Both the position numbers and the translations under genes were made by a program. Under the pieces are notes generated by a model. It had not been told where the DNA came from. It worked only from the letters and a program-made list of their open reading frames with translations, and did no database searches. A DNA stretch of 28,016 nucleotides from Phallusia fumigata (lineage: Eukaryota > Chordata > Ascidiacea > Phlebobranchia > Ascidiidae), in NCBI GenBank assembly GCA_008931825.1, contig QXVZ01013549.1, positions 1 to 28,016 on the forward strand. Reading direction: 5' to 3'. Each line of letters begins with the position of its first letter. Within the stretch, counting starts at the first letter, position 1. This document shows, one piece after another, positions 21,101 through 23,487 of this stretch.

Positions 21101-23487
21101 GCCGCCGTGGTAGCGTGGCCGAGTGGTCTAAGGCGCTGGTTTAAGGCACCAGTCATTTCGATGGCGTGGGTTCGAATCCCACCGCTGCCAATTCGATTTT
21201 GCTTACTTATCGGTGTGTACAACTTTTTCGCTGTATTCGTCCACACCGCAGACATTATTTTATAAACGGCCACCAGATAGTCAAAGCTATGGTATAAACT
21301 ACATTTTTAAAGGAATGGGATTTATCTGATAATATGAGGAAATGCATTCGTGAATAAAAAATCATGCAAATATTAAGATTTCGAATGACTCCTTTGTTCC
21401 TAATGTCCCAGTTACAGTAGTCTGACCTATGCACGGTCGCCATTACATACATTTTGATGCAAATATACATCGCGACCTTAAAATATAGTATCCTCGGCTG
21501 CAGCTTGTGCAACCCCGCTCTAACGAATTAAGGTGTTGCGTTTAACTGTATACTTTAATTAACTTTAAAAAGGGTGGTTTGTGACGTATCATTTGCACTA
21601 AAACACTATTGTGGCCCATATTGCTTACAAACCTGGACCGCCCGTTCTAACCGTTAGCGATCCAATCGTGGCCAACAAACACTAGCTTTGTTTCTCGTTT
21701 CGGCCGTAGGAGTAGCGGTGGCAACTCGCTAACGGTTAGAAGCATGGCAAACTCATTAATTTTCAGTCAACCCATTAACTTTCAATGGCCATATTGTTCC
21801 TAGTTCCCTCGAGGCAATCGTGTTTTGACATGCAACGAACATCACTTGCGGTACTCGTGTGCAAACTGTCGGGGTAGCGTGGCCGAGTGGTCTAAGGCGC
21901 TGGTTTAAGGCACCAGTCATTTCGATGGCGTGGGTTCGAATCCCACCGCTGCCAATTCGATTTTTGCTTACTTTCTGGCTGTTGGCAACAAAGTCGTCGT
22001 CGGCTTTTCCATTGAAGTTTCCACACATACCACACATTTCCCCCTCGTAGGTGTCAGGAACAGCGACGTAAACTGATCTGTTGTTGTCGTAGAATACACG
22101 AACATCTGCAACGAATTTGTTTTGTTACAAGACTTTTTGCTAGTTTTGGACAGGTTTTATGCTGTTAAACATAGCCAACTTGTTTTGAAAGTTGTTTAAA
22201 ATAGTTAGCATTTACTCCCGAAAACAGTTACAAAGTTTATGTGGCATTGTATTGGTTTGAATTGAGTTTAAATTGTTTGAACAATTTAAAAACACTGTAA
22301 TTTTTAAAAATCTTGCAATTTTTTAGTACAAAACACAGTTTGAACTATAAACCCGGATCAGTTTAAATTCTTGTTGTAAATACAGTTGTTCAAAAAAANA
22401 TGAACAGGATTTTATCGTGCGTTTTTTACCACATTACCTGACAGAAGAAATACTAATATACTTGACAAATCCATTTAAGCAGCAACATAAATGTTTTTAA
22501 TTTGTAAGGGCTTTTTGGCACTAAATATTTTTGTCAAATAAAAACTGATGCCATACAAACCTATGGTGCACATGTCACCAGTGTATCCATCGCAACACGC
22601 TTCCTTCTCCACCGTCTCAGTGATGATTTTATCCACCATCACTGGTTCTTCTGACGATCTGCAAAATGCCGAAACAAATACGTGAACGATTGTTTGATTA
22701 GTATCGCATTACCAGAAGTACTGGTAGTAGTTTATCAGTGTAAAAAGTTTGTACAACAAAGCGTAGTTTGTCTGAATCTTTACTGGCTGCGTTGATAGCG
22801 GCACAGTTTTCGAGGCTTGCTTTAGCTGCCTACGTTTGGTCTTCACGTAATGACAGTTGCAAGAAAGCCTTCAAGACCGTGCCCATATAAACTCCCGCAA
22901 AACATTGGTCACATTGGAATTTTATTCACCGGTTGAATGTGCAATACTNATACGTGACCGATTGTTTGATTAGTATCGTATTAACAGAAGTAGTGGTAGT
23001 AGTTTATCAGTGTAAAAATTTTGTACAACAAAGCGTAGTTTGTCTGAATCTTTACTGGCTGCGTTGATAGCGGCACAGTTTTCGAGGCTTGCTTTAGCTG
23101 CCTACGTTCGGTCTTCACGTAAGGACAGTTGCAAGAAAGCCTTCAAGACCGTGCCCATATAAACTCCTGCAAAACATTGGTCACACTTCGAATTTTATTC
23201 ACCGGTTGAATGTGCAATACTCCATTCCGTCGGAGCTTTGTCGTTCGATCTCAATGTCCCCGTCTTGTGCCGAGGAGCAAAGTTGGTAGGACACCGTGCG
23301 CCATACAGTGCGAATCTCTTCAACTTGTATCGTCCTCTCCTCCTTAACGGTCACCGGACACAAGCTGAAACAATAGAAATGTTAGTGGCCTCAATTCGGA
23401 CACCTCCTTTGACAAAACGTACTTTGACTGGGCATTTATTTGGCTTATTAGCGCTCCCAGCACTAAAGTGTAGACGAACATCATCAT
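1..23487 (-). CDS. Multidomain secreted EMI/VWD/mucin/LDLa/F5-8C glycoprotein gene, 34 exons, 3' end outside window
   Basis: Span of the whole gene as far as visible; only the exons listed separately are coding. The 34 exons join in one reading frame (about 1,966 codons), with a GT donor and AG acceptor at each intron and matching phases throughout. Domain order is signal peptide, EMI, partial VWD, C8, TIL, VWD, C8, TIL, VWC-like, TIL, VWD, C8, TIL, Thr-rich, TIL, VWC, Thr-rich, TIL-like, VWC, Thr-rich, LDLa, VWC, Thr-rich, F5/8C, (TTTEQPQ)5, F5/8C start. VWD-C8-TIL modules are known for disulphide-linked assembly in von Willebrand factor, gel-forming mucins and SCO-spondin; discoidin domains bind lipid, glycan or matrix. 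A secreted, polymerising, O-glycosylated matrix, mucus or clotting protein is therefore inferred. SCO-spondin also starts with EMI and VWD, but no thrombospondin repeats are seen here; hemocytin/hemolectin has paired F5/8C domains. Orthology cannot be settled from this window. Confidence 0.9.
176..444. mobile_element. hAT-type non-autonomous element, family A copy 1
   Basis: 269 bp in the intron between exons 33 and 34. It starts CAGCAGTTCCCAACTGGGG and is flanked by GGTTAGGT and GGTTAGGC, an 8-bp target duplication with one mismatch. Internal blocks such as CAAACCTTTTAGTATTAC and TATCACTTCTTGTCTAGTA recur at 3676-3910 and 12484-12685. Confidence 0.82.
530..844 (-). CDS. Exon 33: end of first F5/8C domain and (TTTEQPQ)5 linker
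   Basis: Residues 1826-1930. It reads [35 protein letters not shown], the C-terminal strands and closing Cys of the discoidin domain. Then comes GEGEV followed by five TTTEQPQ units and [22 protein letters not shown]. The linker is Thr- and Pro-rich with Gln and Glu and is expected to be O-glycosylated. Acceptor TTCCTCCAG; donor ACTA|GTAAGA, phase 1. Confidence 0.93.
594..698 (-). repeat. In-frame 21-bp tandem repeat, 5 units, encoding TTTEQPQ
   Basis: Five 21-base units in exon 33, differing only by a few silent or near-silent changes (for example ACTACC against ACCACC, and GAACAACC throughout). Each encodes TTTEQPQ. Perfect in-frame units of this kind usually vary in number between alleles, as in mucin repeats, so length variation is likely (inference). 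Confidence 0.95.
1353..1709 (-). CDS. Exon 32: first F5/8 type C (discoidin) domain, first two thirds
   Basis: Residues 1707-1825. It begins [19 protein letters not shown], then [57 protein letters not shown]. The L-G-M-E-S-G start, A-R-L, W-x-P and V-T-G-V-x-T-Q-G motifs are diagnostic for F5/8C, a beta-barrel that binds lipid, glycan or matrix. Acceptor GTGAACAG; donor GAAG|GTATAG, phase 1. Confidence 0.95.
1905..1996. repeat. Diverged relative of family B, paired with 5620-5716
   Basis: Starts with the core CTGATGATGACAACAACG and TTGTTGAAACG. It continues with TTTGCATTACAATGTATTC and CTCTCTGGCA, which recur at 5655-5700 in the intron between exons 25 and 26. The outer inverted arms of family B are not seen, so this may be a related but separate family. 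Confidence 0.6.
2067..2251 (-). CDS. Exon 31: end of VWC domain and Thr-rich linker
   Basis: Residues 1645-1706. It starts RCCSCELA, closing the VWC domain, and continues with [31 protein letters not shown] and [12 protein letters not shown]. It ends VIDR in phase 1. The linker separates VWC from the first discoidin domain and is expected to be O-glycosylated. Acceptor CTGTTTCAG; donor AGAT|GTAAGT. Confidence 0.9.
2322..2480 (-). mobile_element. SINE/LINE-like tail repeat, family C copy 1
   Basis: Shares GTTTATTTCGCTTGGTGAA and TAGCGACACAA with 16314-16470 and 19712-19855, and further on GCGCTGCAGCTAC with the third copy. All three lie in the same direction. Read on the minus strand the element ends in GCGAAATAAAC, and in copy 2 runs into a CAACT-type tail. 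I infer a retroposon 3' end, but the class is not proved. Confidence 0.65.
2635..2762 (-). CDS. Exon 30: VWC domain, first part
   Basis: Residues 1603-1644. It reads [20 protein letters not shown], then [12 protein letters not shown]. The C-x-x-C-x-C-x-x-G block is VWC-like; the closing C-C-x-C comes from the next exon. Acceptor TCTCTGCAG; donor ACAG|GTTGGT, phase 2. Confidence 0.9.
3057..3239 (-). other. Second copy of LDLa exon, probably an assembly duplicate
   Basis: Identical to 3278-3460. It sits inside a 220-base block (3035-3254) repeated exactly at 3256-3475, with one N between the copies. A perfect repeat joined by a lone N is best read as two contig ends that overlap but were not merged. 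Both copies keep splice sites in phase 0, so a gene predictor would report two LDLa domains. A very recent true duplication is possible but less likely. Confidence 0.85.
3278..3460 (-). CDS. Exon 29: LDL-receptor class A domain
   Basis: Residues 1542-1602, phase 0 at both ends. After a short PVTTTTPG linker it reads [26 protein letters not shown] and DGSDEMNC. The C-D-G-x-x-x-C-x-D-G-S-D-E-x-x-C motif is the calcium-binding signature of LDLa. The sequon NES is present. The same exon occurs again, base for base, at 3057-3239 across a single N; this copy is kept as the real one because it joins the full upstream intron. Confidence 0.9.
3676..3910. mobile_element. hAT-type element, family A copy 2
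   Basis: Starts CGGTGGTTCCCAACCGGG and shares CAAACCTTTTAATATTAC and CCTGTCTAGTAGGGGA with the other two copies. It lies in the intron between exons 28 and 29. The right end is decayed and no clear target duplication was found, so the limits are approximate. Confidence 0.75.
4048..4127 (-). CDS. Exon 28: Thr-rich mucin-type linker
   Basis: Residues 1515-1541. A short exon with [19 protein letters not shown] and EPSQSTTA. It contains no cysteine and is expected to be O-glycosylated. Acceptor TTGCTTTAG; donor GCA|GTAAGC, phase 0, matching the LDLa exon. Confidence 0.85.
4493..4654 (-). CDS. Exon 27: VWC domain
   Basis: Residues 1461-1514. It reads [19 protein letters not shown], then [11 protein letters not shown] and ESGCCMCVK. 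The C-x-x-C-x-C start and C-C-x-C ending identify a VWC domain. Acceptor ATTCCGCAG; donor AAAG|GTGAGA, phase 1. Confidence 0.92.
4948..4987. repeat. Half copy of fold-back family B
   Basis: Contains GCCAGTACTTGCGTGTAAAA, CATTCTCTTCGTTTCGACAA, matching one arm plus part of the centre of family B. The other arm is absent. It lies in the intron between exons 26 and 27. Confidence 0.65.
5076..5261 (-). CDS. Exon 26: Cys-rich TIL-like module
   Basis: Residues 1399-1460. It reads [20 protein letters not shown], then [13 protein letters not shown] and [14 protein letters not shown]. The spacing resembles TIL, with the C-x-P-V-E-x-C-P-C ending, but the middle has an unusual KCCSC cluster in place of the C-x-x-G-C-x-C-P block. 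The sequon NVT is present. Acceptor CTTTCCAG; donor GAAG|GTAATA, phase 1. Confidence 0.88.
5620..5716. repeat. Second copy of the 1905-1996 repeat
   Basis: Shares TTTGCATTACAATGTATTC and ACTCTCTGGCA with 1905-1996, and ends in an ATTAA-rich stretch as that copy does. The hairpin core is decayed. Upstream of it, 5430-5490 is a plain A-rich low-complexity tract. Confidence 0.55.
5866..6100 (-). CDS. Exon 25: VWC domain and Thr-rich tail
   Basis: Residues 1321-1398. It starts [17 protein letters not shown], then IECEPLQC and [12 protein letters not shown], a VWC domain with the C-C-x-x-C ending. It continues with a linker, [18 protein letters not shown], and ends VCDE. Acceptor GCATCGCAG; donor GAAA|GTAAGG, phase 1. 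Confidence 0.92.
6176..6286. mobile_element. Fold-back element, family B
   Basis: Begins AGAAGATCCAGCGCTTGTG and ends CAAGTACTAGCTTGTATCTT. The outer parts pair with each other, and the centre contains AGATGATG followed by AGCGTTTGTCGAAACG. It lies in the intron between exons 24 and 25. Confidence 0.85.
6485..6781. mobile_element. Probable hAT-type element
   Basis: About 297 bp in the intron between exons 24 and 25. The left end is CAGTAGTCCACAACGTGGG; the right end read on the other strand is CAGTGTTACTCAACTTTTT. The C-A-G-x-x-x-x-x-C-x-C-A-A-C pattern is hAT-like. Only a weak target duplication (starting GTT) is visible. Confidence 0.6.
7107..7312 (-). CDS. Exon 24: TIL domain between linkers
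   Basis: Residues 1252-1320. It reads [18 protein letters not shown], then [17 protein letters not shown], then [15 protein letters not shown]. This is a complete TIL domain with the sequon NGT. The donor GAG|GTTTGT is chosen because it joins in phase to a VWC exon that follows TIL in related proteins; an open frame continues 90 bases further but lacks family character. Confidence 0.9.
7391..7634. mobile_element. Long inverted-repeat (fold-back) element
   Basis: Two arms of about 95-100 bases, 7391-7487 and 7536-7634, pair with roughly three quarters identity by eye. Matching blocks are AAGGCCCTTCTTGCAAAAG against AAGGCTCTCCGGGCAAAAG, TTTGCGTAACGATGTTTC against TTTGCGTACCGACGTTTC, and GGTAAATAAC in both. 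The loop is short and nothing is coded. It lies in the intron between exons 23 and 24. Confidence 0.8.
7877..7970 (-). CDS. Exon 23: Thr-rich mucin-type linker
   Basis: Residues 1221-1251. A short exon encoding [18 protein letters not shown] and [12 protein letters not shown], with no cysteine. It is supported by the acceptor TTGTGTAG, the donor ATGA|GTAAGT, composition like the other linkers, and the correct phases (0 in, 1 out). The exact ends are less certain than for Cys-rich exons. Confidence 0.82.
8083..8203 (-). CDS. Exon 22: VWC-like block running into a Thr-rich linker
   Basis: Residues 1180-1220. It begins [17 protein letters not shown] and changes to [16 protein letters not shown] and VTEQTTTS. 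The second half is a Pro/Thr/Ser mucin-type stretch expected to carry O-glycans. This is the end of the VWD part of the protein and the start of the linker-and-module part. Donor TCT|GTAAGT, phase 0. Confidence 0.9.
8869..9103 (-). CDS. Exon 21: TIL domain of third module
   Basis: Residues 1102-1179. It reads [18 protein letters not shown], then [16 protein letters not shown], then [14 protein letters not shown] and PYNCMQ. This is a full TIL domain with the tail that normally precedes a VWC-like block. The sequon NGT is present. Acceptor ACCTCCAG; donor AATG|GTATGT, phase 2. Confidence 0.94.
9357..9460. mobile_element. Fold-back element, family B
   Basis: Contains AGTACTTGTAAAACATTTTC near the left and GAAAATGTTTTACACACAAG near the right, which pair. 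The centre reads CCTGATGATGACAACAGCG, then TTTGTCGAAACG. It lies in the intron between exons 20 and 21. Confidence 0.85.
9528..9595. mobile_element. Decayed fold-back element, family B
   Basis: Keeps the end AGAAGATACA at the left and TTGTATCTTC at the right, and the central TTTGTTGAAACG. The arms are otherwise eroded. It lies about 70 bases from the copy at 9357-9460. Confidence 0.6.
9642..9974 (-). CDS. Exon 20: complete C8 domain of third module
   Basis: Residues 991-1101. It holds [62 protein letters not shown] and [10 protein letters not shown]. The Cys spacing, with C-H-x-x-V-D-P and the CLC-x-A-V-A-A-Y block, is a textbook C8 domain carried on one exon. Donor TGCG|GTAAGT, phase 1. Confidence 0.95.
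10329..10461 (-). CDS. Exon 19: end of third VWD domain
   Basis: Residues 947-990. It reads [19 protein letters not shown], then [16 protein letters not shown], the full CxxC and acidic-loop signature. It is separated from exon 18 by a 68-base intron, the shortest seen in the gene. Acceptor TTGTACAG; donor CAAG|GTCAGT, phase 1. Confidence 0.92.
10530..10670 (-). CDS. Exon 18: middle of third VWD domain
   Basis: Residues 900-946, 47 codons, phase 0 at both ends. It reads [13 protein letters not shown], then [18 protein letters not shown] and IIIKTK. It has no cysteines, as is normal for the central beta strands of VWD. It was chosen because both neighbours need a phase-0 exon here and the strand pattern fits; acceptor GGTTTAG, donor AAG|GTAAAT. 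Confidence 0.85.
11080..11311 (-). CDS. Exon 17: start and N-terminal third of third VWD domain
   Basis: Residues 822-899. After [14 protein letters not shown] comes [16 protein letters not shown] and [15 protein letters not shown], a clear VWD start. It continues [19 protein letters not shown] and ends AVK in phase 0. The acceptor is AACCACAG; the donor is AAG|GTAGGT. Confidence 0.93.
11651..11944. mobile_element. Non-autonomous hAT-type element (MITE), intact ends
   Basis: 294 bp in the intron after exon 16. The left end is CAGGGGTCGGCAACC and the right end reads CAGTGGGTCTCAACC on the other strand, an imperfect terminal inverted repeat of the hAT type. A perfect 8-bp target duplication, CTATAAAC, flanks it at 11643-11650 and 11945-11952. 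It has no coding capacity. Confidence 0.92.
12025..12236 (-). CDS. Exon 16: extra TIL domain
   Basis: Residues 752-821. It reads [14 protein letters not shown], then [18 protein letters not shown], then [12 protein letters not shown], a complete TIL pattern. It leads to KRDCNF and a split Cys codon completed by exon 17, then the third VWD. The sequon NCT is present. Donor TCTG|GTAGGA, phase 2. The intron after it holds a hAT-type insertion starting 81 bases from the donor. Confidence 0.92.
12282..12360. mobile_element. Fragment of a hAT-type element
   Basis: Starts CAGAGATTCTCAAAGTGGGG, then TCCGCGGTCCCCTAGGGG and TTCGTGAAAAG. This matches the general form of hAT transposon ends (C-A-G-x-G-x-T-T-C-T-C-A-A-x-x). 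The other end was not found, so the right limit is approximate. It lies 45 bases from the acceptor side of exon 16. Confidence 0.6.
12484..12685. mobile_element. hAT-type element, family A copy 3
   Basis: Starts CAGTCTCCAACCGGGGAG and ends GTTTCGAAGACCACTG, whose reverse begins CAGTGGTCTTC. It shares the internal blocks of family A. It lies in the intron between exons 15 and 16. No convincing target duplication remains. Confidence 0.78.
12910..13030 (-). CDS. Exon 15: VWC-like segment
   Basis: Residues 711-751. It contains [15 protein letters not shown], the same C-x-C-x-x-G-x-W-x-C block seen before the VWD domains, followed by [11 protein letters not shown]. It links the second TIL to a third TIL in exon 16, so this region has an extra half module. 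Acceptor CTTTCACAG; donor AAC|GTAAGT, phase 0. Confidence 0.9.
13462..13562 (-). CDS. Exon 14: end of TIL domain of second module
   Basis: Residues 678-710. It reads [16 protein letters not shown], then [13 protein letters not shown], the C-terminal half of TIL with one sequon (NVS). The acceptor is TTTGTGCAG; the donor is ACAG|GTAACC, phase 2. Confidence 0.92.
13882..14084. mobile_element. Short hAT-type element
   Basis: About 203 bp in the intron between exons 13 and 14. The left end is CAGTGTTTCTCAAACT; the right end in reverse is CGTTGTTTTCAAACT. The flanks TGCCTAAG and GGCCTACG agree at 6 of 8 bases, a decayed target duplication. Confidence 0.72.
14189..14310. mobile_element. Fold-back element, family B, best-preserved copy
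   Basis: 122 bp with inverted repeats of about 38 bases: AGAAGATACAAGCCAGTA at the left, and the same at the right end read on the other strand, followed by TGTGTGTAAAACATTTTC. The centre, on the minus strand, holds CTGATGG, a short hairpin and GTCGAAA. It has no coding capacity. It lies in the intron between exons 13 and 14. Confidence 0.88.
14351..14658 (-). CDS. Exon 13: C8 and start of TIL of second module
   Basis: Residues 575-677. The C8 part is [38 protein letters not shown]. It is followed directly by the TIL start [17 protein letters not shown] and DCEVTC. There is an N-glycosylation sequon in SNGTEDQC. Unlike the first module, C8 and TIL share one exon here. Donor GCG|GTATGT, phase 0. 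Confidence 0.93.
15219..15438 (-). CDS. Exon 12: end of second VWD and start of C8
   Basis: Residues 502-574. It begins [16 protein letters not shown], the place where other copies read CGLCGN(F/Y). The first cysteine of the CxxC pair is replaced by Gln here. It then reads [11 protein letters not shown], which closes the VWD, and TVDACVIAS with VMCSALKL, the start of C8. The acceptor is TTATACAG; the donor is CTTG|GTAAGC, phase 1. Confidence 0.92.
15623..15705. repeat. Small inverted repeat
   Basis: GCATATGTATTTTGCCTAAA at the left pairs with ACATATATTTTGCCTTAATT read on the other strand at the right, over about 30 bases with mismatches. It is probably a small decayed fold-back element in the intron between exons 11 and 12. 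Confidence 0.5.
16035..16227 (-). CDS. Exon 11: second VWD domain, middle
   Basis: Residues 437-501. It includes [26 protein letters not shown] and [20 protein letters not shown]. The T-W-D-G-x-x-R-I-Y-L-K-L strand just before the CGLC position is diagnostic for VWD. It ends AAG|GTTTGT, phase 0. Confidence 0.92.
16314..16470 (-). mobile_element. SINE/LINE-like tail repeat, family C copy 2
   Basis: Read on the minus strand it ends AAACTCAACTCAAATCAACT, a short pentamer-type tail as found at 3' ends of some non-LTR elements. It shares GAGCTGCGCAACGTTAG with copy 3 (as AGCTGCGCAACGTTAG). It contains a G14 run at 16389-16402. Confidence 0.7.
16762..16916 (-). CDS. Exon 10: second VWD domain, N-terminal third
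   Basis: Residues 386-436. It reads [11 protein letters not shown], continues to [12 protein letters not shown] and ends in [11 protein letters not shown]. The pattern G-x-C-x-Y-V-L-A after the TFDG strand and the alternating beta strands match VWD. The acceptor is TTTTTGCAG; the donor is ACAG|GTAATT, phase 2. Confidence 0.9.
17384..17489 (-). CDS. Exon 9: VWC-like segment and start of second VWD domain
   Basis: Residues 350-385. It contains [19 protein letters not shown], the C-x-C-x-x-G-x-W-x-C motif before VWD, and then [14 protein letters not shown], the start signature of a VWD domain. Phase 0 at the donor CAG|GTATTT. Confidence 0.92.
17879..17993 (-). CDS. Exon 8: end of TIL domain and linker
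   Basis: Residues 312-349. It completes TIL with [19 protein letters not shown] and continues [12 protein letters not shown] to TQDCNN. This is the usual TIL ending followed by the short E-type segment that leads into the next VWD. The exon ends in TG|GTAAGT, and the split codon becomes Cys with exon 9. Confidence 0.92.
18438..18566 (-). CDS. Exon 7: TIL domain, main part
   Basis: Residues 269-311. It reads [19 protein letters not shown] and then [12 protein letters not shown]. The regular cysteines and the C-V-x-G-C-x-C-P block are the signature of a trypsin-inhibitor-like (TIL) domain following VWD-C8. The acceptor is TTGTTTCAG; the donor is CAAG|GTATTG, phase 1. Confidence 0.92.
18906..19050 (-). 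CDS. Exon 6: second half of C8 domain
   Basis: Residues 221-268. It starts [14 protein letters not shown] and includes [15 protein letters not shown] and LDLC, giving the remaining C8 cysteines. The pattern of a first helix with VxRCVMDVC and then a Cys before the TIL domain is normal for this module. The donor is TGCC|GTAAGT, phase 1. Confidence 0.9.
19451..19651 (-). CDS. Exon 5: end of first VWD and first half of C8 domain
   Basis: Residues 154-220, phase 0 at both ends. The acceptor is TTACTTGCAG. The peptide runs [16 protein letters not shown], then a run with Cys at [21 protein letters not shown] and [10 protein letters not shown]. Spaced cysteines following a VWD domain identify C8, the eight-cysteine partner of VWD. 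The donor is AAT|GTAAGT. Confidence 0.9.
19712..19855 (-). mobile_element. SINE/LINE-like tail repeat, family C copy 3
   Basis: Contains TTTATTTCGCTTGGTGAA, AGCGACACAATAGCACT and AGCTGCGCAACGTTAGGAC, matching copy 2, and GCGCTGCAGCTACC, matching copy 1. It lies in the large tRNA-bearing intron, about 60 bases from the acceptor of exon 5. Confidence 0.7.
20138..20236 (+). repeat. 5' flank shared by tRNA-Leu copies 1 and 4
   Basis: About 99 bases ending at the tRNA start, repeated at 21774-21872 with a few changes. Shared blocks include AACTTTCAATGGCCATATTG, CTCGAGGCAATCGTGTTTTG and ACATGCAACGAACATC. The pair shows that one tRNA copy arose from the other with its upstream sequence. Confidence 0.92.
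20237..20318 (+). tRNA. tRNA-Leu (anticodon AAG), copy 1
   Basis: 82 nt. Acceptor stem GGTAGCG pairs with CGCTGCC and is followed by A. A box TGGCCGAGTGG and B box GGTTCGAATCC are present. The anticodon arm CTGGT-TTAAGGC-ACCAG gives AAG. The long variable arm marks a class II tRNA, as in leucine and serine tRNAs. It differs from copies 3 and 4 at one place in the D-arm junction (GGTGC for GGCGC). A TTTT run at 20326-20329 can serve as the RNA polymerase III terminator. Confidence 0.95.
20550..20605 (+). pseudogene. tRNA-Leu(AAG) pseudogene with two internal deletions
   Basis: 56 nt that match the intact tRNAs except for two losses. One removes the 5' half of the anticodon arm between two TAAGG repeats, so the sequence jumps from GTGGTCTAAGG to CACCAG. 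The other removes the 3' half of the T arm and most of the acceptor strand, leaving GTGGGTTTGCCA. The A box also has GGGCGAG for GGCCGAG. It cannot fold as a tRNA. Confidence 0.92.
21109..21190 (+). tRNA. tRNA-Leu (anticodon AAG), copy 3
   Basis: 82 nt, identical to the copy at 21873-21954. Acceptor stem, A box, AAG anticodon loop, class II variable arm and B box are intact. A TTTT run at 21197-21200 follows. It opens the second of two tandem units of about 560-600 bp. Confidence 0.95.
21873..21954 (+). tRNA. tRNA-Leu (anticodon AAG), copy 4, next to exon 4
   Basis: 82 nt, identical to copy 3. A T5 terminator at 21961-21965 lies between the tRNA and the splice donor of exon 4 (donor GT ends at 21971 on the other strand). 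The tRNA is antisense to the host gene and lies inside its largest intron. Its 99-bp upstream flank is nearly the same as that of copy 1. Confidence 0.95.
21972..22105 (-). CDS. Exon 4: C-terminal part of first VWD domain
   Basis: Residues 109-153. It contains [16 protein letters not shown] followed by [16 protein letters not shown], the end signature of a VWD domain with the CxxC pair and the acidic loop that in this family binds calcium. The N-terminal part of the domain (the TFDG region) is not found upstream. The donor AAA|GTAAGC lies only 17 bases from the 3' end of a tRNA-Leu gene on the other strand. An open frame continues past the donor into the tRNA, but that extension is not coding. 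Confidence 0.92.
22561..22658 (-). CDS. Exon 3: end of EMI domain
   Basis: Residues 76-108. It follows the acceptor TTTTGCAG and reads [10 protein letters not shown], then [12 protein letters not shown]. The CC-x-G-Y-x-G-x-x-C block is the typical C-terminal signature of EMI domains. It ends in ATAG|GTTTGT with one base of a codon. The next exon seen (exon 4) fits in phase, yet it starts deep inside a VWD domain, so one or more exons may be missing between them. Confidence 0.88.
22678..22948. repeat. Allele-like duplicate segment, left copy
   Basis: 271 bases repeated at 22950-23221 on the other side of the N at 22949, with about ten scattered differences (for example CGTGAACGATT against CGTGACCGATT). 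It includes the last 19 bases of exon 2 and intronic sequence. It is best read as two alleles of the same locus placed side by side. Confidence 0.85.
23203..23364 (-). CDS. Exon 2: first part of EMI domain
   Basis: Residues 22-76. It begins after the acceptor TTGTTTCAG with [10 protein letters not shown], and continues to SYQLCSS and DGMEYCTFN. The pattern of an early Cys-Pro, a basic and acidic stretch and a later Cys pair matches the EMI domain, a small Cys-rich module near the N-terminus of emilins and SCO-spondin. The donor is CCG|GTGAAT, and the split Arg codon is completed by exon 3. The last 19 bases of this exon are repeated at 22930-22948 as part of the duplicated segment around the N at 22949. 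Confidence 0.85.
23423..23487 (-). CDS. Exon 1: start codon and signal peptide
   Basis: Encodes residues 1-22. Three ATG codons in a row open the frame, and the first is chosen because nothing in frame extends further. The peptide [19 protein letters not shown] has a hydrophobic core and a small residue before the likely cleavage site, so it is a classical secretion signal. The donor is AAA|GTACGT, and the exon ends after two bases of a codon, which matches exon 2. An AG preceded by a short pyrimidine-poor stretch lies 6 bases before the ATG and could be a 5' UTR acceptor or a trans-splice site, but that is weak. Confidence 0.85.

Larger units (their letters stand above)
20550..21708 (+). repeat. 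Two diverged tandem units, each starting with a tRNA-Leu copy
   Basis: Unit 1 is 20550-21108 and unit 2 is 21109 to about 21708. They align over their length with many substitutions and small gaps. Shared blocks include CTGACCTAT(A/G)CACGGTCG, AGTATCCTCGGCT, CTCTAACGAATT and CGTGGCCAACA. Unit 1 carries the broken tRNA and unit 2 an intact one. Both hold segments resembling hAT ends, such as GCGAACCCCTG. Confidence 0.88.
110..23422 (-). other. Introns of the large gene: what each long one holds
   Basis: Introns above 300 bases with recognised content: 110-529 (family A), 1710-2066 (family B relative), 2252-2634 (family C), 3461-4047 (family A), 4655-5075 (half B), 5262-5865 (B relative), 6101-7106 (B and hAT-like), 7313-7876 (long inverted repeat), 9104-9641 (two B), 11312-12024 (hAT), 12237-12909 (hAT fragment and A), 13563-14350 (hAT-like and B), 15439-16034 (small inverted repeat), 16228-16761 (family C), 17994-18437 (hairpin core at 18203-18232), 19652-21971 (tRNAs, tandem units, C), 22659-23202 (allele duplicate). 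I see nothing definite in 845-1352, 4128-4492, 8204-8868 (only an N at 8762 between two TAGCCAC copies), 9975-10328, 10671-11079, 13031-13461, 14659-15218, 16917-17383, 17490-17878, 18567-18905, 19051-19450 and 22106-22560 (N at 22399). Confidence 0.75.

Noticed and set aside
21756..22037. Open frame running from exon 4 into the tRNA with a GGIRTHA-type peptide
   Set aside because: The part after the donor is the reverse strand of tRNA-Leu. The same peptide appears at 21079-21273 for the same reason. It is a well-known kind of spurious protein.
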